Shown: piece by piece, positions 15,256-18,291 of the stretch
How the letters are laid out: each line of letters starts with the position of its first letter
Numbering within the stretch: the stretch's first letter is position 1
NCBI GenBank assembly: GCA_041749275.1
Contig: JBGTBQ010000364.1
Coordinates: 1 to 18,291 of the forward strand
Length of the DNA stretch: 18,291 nt
Reading direction: 5' to 3'
Source: JBGTBQ01 sp041749275
Lineage (GTDB): Bacteria; Acidobacteriota; Blastocatellia; Pyrinomonadales; Pyrinomonadaceae
Position numbers and translations under genes: made by a program
The notes under the pieces: generated by a model
The model's database searches: none
Told to the model about the DNA's origin: nothing
Seen by the model: only the letters and a program-made list of their open reading frames with translations

Positions 15256-17010
15256 TTAGACGTTGACGGTCGTGCCGTCGAACTTCGTGAGCGAGAAGCC
15301 GTCGAAGTCCTCGTTATAGGTGTCGCGCTGCTCCTTGAGTAATTGGATGGCGATGGCTTCGCCGAGCGCGATGGACTCCTTGCTGTCCGAGCGCCAGTGG
15401 ACGCCGGCGATGTTGCGCCCGTTGGCGACGTTGTAAGCGATCTTGTTCAACTCGCCGCCGACAGTCATCAGCGACTCGTCCGCGCCGGTGTAAGGGTTGA
15501 GCGTGACGCCATCGGGAGACGGTTCAACAGCGGTGCCGCCGGGTGCAATGGCGGTGATGAGCGTGGATTCCTCGAACCACGCCTTGAGAATTGTTGAGCA
15601 GGCGCCCGCCACCGTGGCGTGGCCCGCGCCGTAGGCTGGGTGCGTGGGCGAGCCTTCGGGGAAGGCCATCGGCAAAAGATAGGTGCCGTTGCCGACGCCG
15701 TTGAATTGCTCGTTGTGCTGTTTGACGGCGGCCAGCGCCGACGAGCTGTTGATTGAAGAATGAACGTTGAAGCGTCCGGGGTGGGTGCGGTTGCGCTCGA
15801 TGCGTCCGGCGAAGGCTTCGGGGCGCAGCCGGCGATGCACACACCACTTCTGATACCAGACGGCGTGAAGCGCGCGTGTCGAGACCTCGCACAGCAGCGT
15901 CGCGATATGCGGGCCGCCGAAGGTGCCGAAGCCGTCCTGCGTCGGGTTGCCGCTGTAAGGGTTGCCGCTGTCGAACGGCGCGCCCGCCCCCGCAAGACAG
16001 AGGAACGCCTGAAAGTAGCCCTGAAAGAGCACGTCAATGTGCACCCACTGAGCGATGTCGCGCCCCATCCGCATGTAACGTCGCACCGGGTCGAAAATGT
16101 CGCCGGACGCGGGGAGCGCGCCCTTCTGGATGGCGAGCCAGTCGGCGTAGGTTGTCATGTAGTCGGTCCCGCCGCCCGCGCTGCCGTTGCCGGCGGTCGC
16201 GTAGGGCGCGGCGGTGACGACCTGCTGGCTGATCTCGTTCGCGCCGAAGAAGCAGGGCAGATAGAAGAACTGCGAGAGTAACGGCCCGACACGGTCGCCG
16301 GGCGTGAGGCCGCGGAAGAGGAGCTGCGGCGTAACCTGCCCGGAACCGTTCTTTGGCCCCTTGAAGTCCGCGCCGAAGTTGGTCAGGTCGGCGGCGGCGG
16401 CGATGGCCGTCGGATGCGTGGGATAGTCACTGAAGGGCACGTCGCGCAGCAATGCCATCCAGTAGTTTTCGACGATCTCGGCGACCTCCTCGCGGCTGTT
16501 GAAAGCCGGGGCGGGTGGCTGGACGAAGCTCTGTGGGTCAGCGCCTTCCATCTCGTAGGCATAGCCCGCCTGCGGGTTGGTCAGCCGGCGCGCGCCGCCG
16601 AGCGGAATCGCGTTGAAGAGAGCGGGGTTGCCTTCGCCGTTGGCGAGAGCGTTGACGAGCGTGTTGTACGCGCTGAGAACGACCGTGCCGTCCGGGTTGT
16701 GCGCCAAGCCCTTCGAGTAACTGCCGCGCTTGTCGGCGTAGAGGTCGTCGTCGGGGTTGGTCGGGTGTTGGAGGTTCGCCGGCATCGCCTGCTTGTTGGC
16801 CTGTGCCGCGTCCTTGCGAAGCTTGTCCGCTTTGTTGCGTCGGTGGTTCATCGCGATGCCGACGACGGCGGCGGAAGCTGTTGACGAAGAGGAGCCGAGC
16901 AGGGGTTCGAGTCCGATGGCGCCGGCGGCGAAAGTGGCCGCCGTGACGGCGCCCGCTTGGCCGAGGAATCGGCGGCGGCTGGTGGGATGCGGGGGATTCT
17001 TCTTGTCCAT
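15256..17010 (-). CDS. Tat-exported vanadium-dependent haloperoxidase
   Basis: 584 residues. The N-terminal SRRRFLGQAG (11-20) plus an Ala-rich segment is a Tat signal. The vanadate site can be read in the three usual blocks: Lys388 and Arg396 in QKWCVHRRLRPEAF, Gly463-His464 in PTHPAYGAGHATVAG (455-469), and Arg532 with the vanadate-coordinating His538 in GRNIAGVHWR. Spacings (K to R 8, R to H 6) match the algal bromoperoxidase-like layout rather than the fungal chloroperoxidase one. The Ser of the usual SGH triad is Ala462. The enzyme would use H2O2 to oxidise bromide or iodide (chloride is less likely) outside the cytoplasm. It is shielded on its 3' side by the terminator at 15198. A weak GAGAG ribosome site precedes ATG 17010. 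Confidence 0.93.
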   Translation of the reverse strand: MDKKNPPHPTSRRRFLGQAGAVTAATFAAGAIGLEPLLGSSSSTASAAVVGIAMNHRRNKADKLRKDAAQANKQAMPANLQHPTNPDDDLYADKRGSYSKGLAHNPDGTVVLSAYNTLVNALANGEGNPALFNAIPLGGARRLTNPQAGYAYEMEGADPQSFVQPPAPAFNSREEVAEIVENYWMALLRDVPFSDYPTHPTAIAAAADLTNFGADFKGPKNGSGQVTPQLLFRGLTPGDRVGPLLSQFFYLPCFFGANEISQQVVTAAPYATAGNGSAGGGTDYMTTYADWLAIQKGALPASGDIFDPVRRYMRMGRDIAQWVHIDVLFQGYFQAFLCLAGAGAPFDSGNPYSGNPTQDGFGTFGGPHIATLLCEVSTRALHAVWYQKWCVHRRLRPEAFAGRIERNRTHPGRFNVHSSINSSSALAAVKQHNEQFNGVGNGTYLLPMAFPEGSPTHPAYGAGHATVAGACSTILKAWFEESTLITAIAPGGTAVEPSPDGVTLNPYTGADESLMTVGGELNKIAYNVANGRNIAGVHWRSDSKESIALGEAIAIQLLKEQRDTYNEDFDGFSLTKFDGTTVNV

Positions 17011-17180
17011 AATTTTAATCTCTCAGGTTGGTTGAGAAGTCTAAGTTAAGGTTACGGAGCTAGCGGAAGCGCCGTGGGGAACCGGTCGAGGATAGGACTT
17101 CGTGACCGCGAGACCATTTAGGTCGTTAAGCACAGGCCCGTCGCCGCCGCGAGGCTGGCGAGTCGGTGTGCGCCGCGCAA

Positions 17181-17207
17181 GATATATCCAAACCACTCGA
17201 AAGTCAA
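17181..17207 (-). promoter_or_regulatory. Possible promoter for the haloperoxidase gene
   Basis: On the minus strand, TTGACT (complement of 17202-17207) is followed 15 bases later by TATATC (complement of 17181-17186), in an AT-richer stretch about 170 bases upstream of ATG 17010. The spacing is short and the match modest. The rest of 17011-17400 shows no gene; an 8-bp inverted repeat (AACCACTC/GAGTGGTT, 17191-17198 and 17232-17239) surrounds this site. Confidence 0.25.
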
Positions 17208-17399
17208 AACAAATGACAAAGGTAAGAAAAAGAGTGGTTCGCAATGACAGCTCAAACGCAATACAGAGCGAATAGGCGCGGAGTTCCAGACGCGGAGTTG
17301 AAGCGAAACTAGAGCGAGTTGCGGATCGATTTAACGCCCGGCATTGTATGTTGACTGAAGTCGGCTGAAGCGGCAAGCTTTCAGCTACAGACGAGGCGC

Positions 17400-17572
17400 C
17401 GGTGAGGCTGTGCCCGGCATCCGGCCACCAGAGCCCGAGGGTGAGATTAAGCCCCCGTCGCCTCCACCAAAGCGTGCGCCACACGAGGCCGGACAGTATC
17501 TCATGGCCGCTCACTTGTGAGCAGAGCCTGCATTGGCAAGGCTGGTCGGGCGCCGCATCTACCGGGAGCAAG
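17400..17572 (+). ncRNA. Candidate bridge RNA in the 5' non-coding end of the IS110 element
   Basis: IS110-group elements carry a structured non-coding RNA upstream of the transposase that pairs with donor and target DNA. Here the gene-free bases directly upstream of the transposase contain ordered potential stems: TCCGGCC (17420-17426) with GGCCGGA (17487-17493) enclosing a ~60-base internal loop, GCTCAC/GTGAGC (17509-17514 and 17517-17522) and GCCT/AGGC just after. Ends and loops cannot be defined without relatives. Confidence 0.35.
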
Positions 17573-17575
17573 ATG

Positions 17576-18291
17576 ATGAACCTACCACCGCTCGGACTCG
17601 ACATCGCTCAATCGAAGTTCAACGCCTGCCTCGGACTCGCAGGCGGCAAACTCCGCCACAAGGTCTTCCCCAATAACCCTGACGGCTTCGCCCAGCTCTC
17701 CGACTGGCTCACGAAGCAAGGGGTCACACAGGCTCATGCCTGTCTGGAGGCGACCGGCACATATGGCGACGCGCTCGCCGCGGACCTGCACGAGCACGAG
17801 CACAGGGTGAGTATCGTCAACCCGGCGGCCATCAAAGCTTACGCGCAGAGTCATCTGTCGCGCACCAAGACCGACCGCGTGGACGCCGCGCTGATCGCTG
17901 GCTTCTGCGCCGAGCGGAGACCGCCAGCCTGGCATCCGCCCGCGCGTGAAGTGCAGGAACTGCAAGCACTTGTGCGCCGCCTTGAGTCTTTGGTCGAGAT
18001 GCACACCGCAGAAGAGAACCGCCTCTCCTCTGGCATCTCAGTCGGCGCCGTGCGCGAGTCGGTCGAGGAGTTGATCGTCCACCTCTCGGAGCAGATCAAG
18101 CGGACGCAGGCGCTCATCCGCGAACACATTGACCACCACCCGGACTTGAAGCGTCAGCGCGAGTTGCTCGACTCCATTCCCGGCATCGGCGAGACGACCG
18201 CCGCCGCGCTGTTGGCCGAGGTGTCGGACTTCTCGCAGTACCGGAGCGCGCGGCAGGTGGCGGCCTTCGCCGGGCTGGTGCCGCGCGAGCG
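17576..18291 (+). CDS. IS110-family transposase (DEDD RuvC-like), 5' part
   Basis: At least 238 residues, open to the window edge, so the C-terminus is missing. IS110 transposases join a RuvC-like DEDD domain to a C-terminal Tnp20 domain with a catalytic Ser. Visible in order: LGLDIAQSKFNACL (first Asp), HACLEATGTYGDAL (Glu), HLSRTKTDRVDAALIAGFC (two Asp), then a charged helical coiled-coil stretch and SIPGIGETTAAALLAEV with the following QYRSARQVAAFAGLVP, which opens the Tnp20 domain. GGAG at 17565-17568 is 7 bases before ATG 17576 (4 before ATG 17573, the alternative). The N-terminal half shows no internal stop, so the copy may be functional. Recombination by this family is guided by a bridge RNA. 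Confidence 0.95.
   Translation, partial: MNLPPLGLDIAQSKFNACLGLAGGKLRHKVFPNNPDGFAQLSDWLTKQGVTQAHACLEATGTYGDALAADLHEHEHRVSIVNPAAIKAYAQSHLSRTKTDRVDAALIAGFCAERRPPAWHPPAREVQELQALVRRLESLVEMHTAEENRLSSGISVGAVRESVEELIVHLSEQIKRTQALIREHIDHHPDLKRQRELLDSIPGIGETTAAALLAEVSDFSQYRSARQVAAFAGLVPRE

Larger units (their letters stand above)
17400..18291 (+). mobile_element. IS110-family insertion sequence, truncated by the window edge
   Basis: The transposase gene and its upstream structured non-coding end are present; the right end lies beyond 18291. The left boundary is only a guess, because IS110 elements have no clear terminal inverted repeats. The change from AT-richer sequence (about 17170-17340) to GC-rich structured sequence near 17400 was used. 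Confidence 0.7.

Noticed and set aside
17582..18004. Minus-strand frame opposite the transposase
   Set aside because: It is antisense to clear IS110 DEDD motifs and has no family features.

Overview
The window is GC-rich bacterial DNA (roughly 60% GC by eye). It combines Tat-exported Gfo/Idh/MocA oxidoreductases, a PmoA-like DUF6807 protein, Uma2 and BrnT accessory genes and abundant palindromic intergenic repeats. That mix suggests an Acidobacteriota-type soil genome (Blastocatellia-like), but no rRNA or other phylogenetic marker is present, so the assignment is inference.

Layout: (1) 1-489 is the 3' end of an ApbE-type FAD:protein FMN transferase. (2) 695-7754 is a plus-strand run of sugar genes: a Tat-exported Gfo/Idh/MocA oxidoreductase, a Tat-exported xylose-isomerase-like TIM barrel, a cytoplasmic TIM barrel of the same superfamily, a second Tat-exported Gfo/Idh/MocA oxidoreductase, and a secreted DUF6807 protein. 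A lower-GC BrnT toxin / small antitoxin pair and a Uma2 nuclease-fold gene (3086-4185) interrupt it. (3) 7786-8925 (minus) encodes a protein whose C-terminus carries DGA and GTRH motifs like diadenylate-cyclase (DisA_N) domains. (4) 8926-9493 is a gene-free stretch packed with two different long inverted repeats. (5) 9494-11887 is a secreted family GH3 glycosidase. (6) msrB (minus) and a small GGQ release-factor-like gene (plus) are divergent neighbours. (7) A small secreted arginine-rich protein is followed by a strong terminator, an SPFH/band-7 membrane protein and a 50-residue membrane protein, then a strong bidirectional terminator. (8) 15256-17010 (minus) is a Tat-exported vanadium-dependent haloperoxidase. 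(9) The right edge cuts through an IS110-family transposase whose upstream non-coding end may encode a bridge RNA.

How the genes fit together: the oxidoreductase + TIM-barrel + DUF6807 + GH3 set is best read as an envelope sugar or glycoside catabolic locus, possibly using 3-keto-glycoside chemistry (inference). The ApbE protein, the methionine sulfoxide reductase and the haloperoxidase are separate redox genes. At least four families of inverted repeats sit in the gaps; two of these families occur twice in the window.
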